A DNA stretch of 5,382 bases from an uncultured Moraxella sp. (lineage in GTDB: Bacteria; Pseudomonadota; Gammaproteobacteria; Pseudomonadales; Moraxellaceae): positions 1 through 5,382 of the forward strand of contig CAKAQU010000111.1 of assembly GCA_916720335.1 (NCBI GenBank), written 5' to 3'. This document shows positions 4,857-5,382 of the stretch, in pieces (position 1 is the first letter of the stretch; each line of letters opens with the position of its first letter). A program made the position numbers and the translations under genes. A model generated the notes under the pieces. That model saw only the letters and a list, made by a program, of their open reading frames with translations. It did no database searches and was not told the DNA's origin.

Positions 4857-5382
4857 ATGAATAAGATTTTTAAAATTGTTTGGAGTGAGGCGGTTGGTGC
4901 TTTTGTGGTAGCATCAGAATTGGCAAAAGGACATACAAAATCAACAACAGTAAAAAAAACAGCAACTGGTTTAAAAATTTTATTTCGTTTAACAGCGTTG
5001 GCGGTTGCGGTTTGGGGTTCGGTAGGAACGGCTTGGGCAGTGGTTGCACCTACTGGTCAAGTTGCAAATGGCTCAGGTGGTGAAACTGCAATTAATGGTG
5101 CTGACGCTAGAGGTACAGGGGCTGTTGCAATTGGTACTTTTGCGCGTGCGGGAACAAGGTCTGAACCGCCTCATGGAATGAATTCGGGTACCGTGGCGAT
5201 TGGTGGTAGTAATGCATCAACGGCTGCATTGGCGGATGGCAATAATGCGATTGCTATCGGTACAAGTGCGAATTCAAATGCGGCTAAGGCGACGTCTATC
5301 GGTTCGGATGCGATTGCCTCGGATCAACGCATCCAAGTATCAATTTTCATGAAAGCCCCCTTGCTGATTTCAAAATTACCAA
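4857..5382 (+). CDS. Trimeric autotransporter adhesin (type Vc), N-terminal part, runs off the window
   Basis: The frame is open from the ATG at 4857 to the last base (175 codons, no stop). Residues 1-27 (MNKIFKIVWSEAVGAFVVAS, then ELAKGHT) match the extended signal peptide region of type V secreted proteins. A basic stretch and hydrophobic core follow (ILFRLTALAVAVWGSVG), with likely signal peptidase cleavage after A-W-A at residue 61. The exported part shows YadA-like head repeats: AVAIGT (89-94), TVAIGG (112-117), AIAIGT (131-136) and ATSIGS (145-150). Such heads form a left-handed beta-roll trimer on the cell surface, anchored by a C-terminal barrel not seen here, and often bind host matrix or cells. 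From about residue 158 the repeat pattern stops (RIQVSIFMKAPLLISKLP), which may mark a rearrangement or assembly edge. The GC content (47% in 5041-5100) is higher than in the region upstream. The named homologue (Hag/MID, UspA or other) cannot be decided. Confidence 0.87.
   Translation, partial: MNKIFKIVWSEAVGAFVVASELAKGHTKSTTVKKTATGLKILFRLTALAVAVWGSVGTAWAVVAPTGQVANGSGGETAINGADARGTGAVAIGTFARAGTRSEPPHGMNSGTVAIGGSNASTAALADGNNAIAIGTSANSNAAKATSIGSDAIASDQRIQVSIFMKAPLLISKLP
5306..5334. repeat. 7-bp inverted repeat at the point where adhesin repeats break
   Basis: GGATGCG (5306-5312) and CGCATCC (5328-5334) are perfect inverted arms 15 nt apart. The left arm is inside a normal head repeat (S-D-A-I-A codons); the right arm begins the stretch that no longer reads as head repeat. 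Confidence 0.6.

Noticed and set aside
5338..5382. Minus-strand start with AAGGGGG before ATG, reading MKIDTWMR
   Set aside because: It stops after eight codons inside the window, so it cannot be called a gene; kept only as a hint that the tail may come from elsewhere.

Overview
The window looks like a piece of chromosome from a low-GC gammaproteobacterium of the Moraxellaceae, most likely Moraxella or a close relative. Three things point there: the Acinetobacter/Moraxella-like FabI (KASLEA, SPWASGITGEIL and VDAGFNTV motifs), the AT-rich base composition, and a trimeric autotransporter start with an extended signal peptide, a typical Moraxella surface protein. This is inference from remembered families, not from a search.

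Layout. Positions 1-582 hold the 3' part of lipB (lipoate biosynthesis), followed on the same strand by ppa (inorganic pyrophosphatase, 645-1172). ppa converges on a DUF1275/YoaK-type membrane protein gene on the minus strand (1217-1951), with a shared hairpin that reaches into the end of the membrane protein gene. fabI (enoyl-ACP reductase) lies upstream of it on the minus strand (2169-2990), separated by a strong hairpin terminator. fabI is divergent from folE (GTP cyclohydrolase I, 3167-3763). folE converges on a MarR-type regulator gene on the minus strand (3932-4390). A very AT-rich gap of about 466 bp then separates the regulator from a divergent gene for a trimeric autotransporter adhesin that starts at 4857 and runs off the right edge.

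Function. The first 3.8 kb is ordinary housekeeping metabolism: protein lipoylation, pyrophosphate removal, fatty acid elongation, and folate/pterin synthesis. These genes do not form one pathway operon; nearly every gene has its own candidate promoter. The right-hand 1.5 kb is different: a MarR regulator facing a surface adhesin across a long AT-rich region, which is a plausible regulator-target pair or a simple boundary between core and accessory DNA.

I see no CRISPR array, tRNA, rRNA or complete mobile element, and no clear previously undescribed system. The observations most worth checking are the abrupt loss of the head-repeat pattern in the last ~55 bases of the adhesin, exactly at a 7-bp inverted repeat; a leucine in FabI at the position of E. 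coli Phe203; and several palindromes in the fabI and MarR/adhesin control regions.
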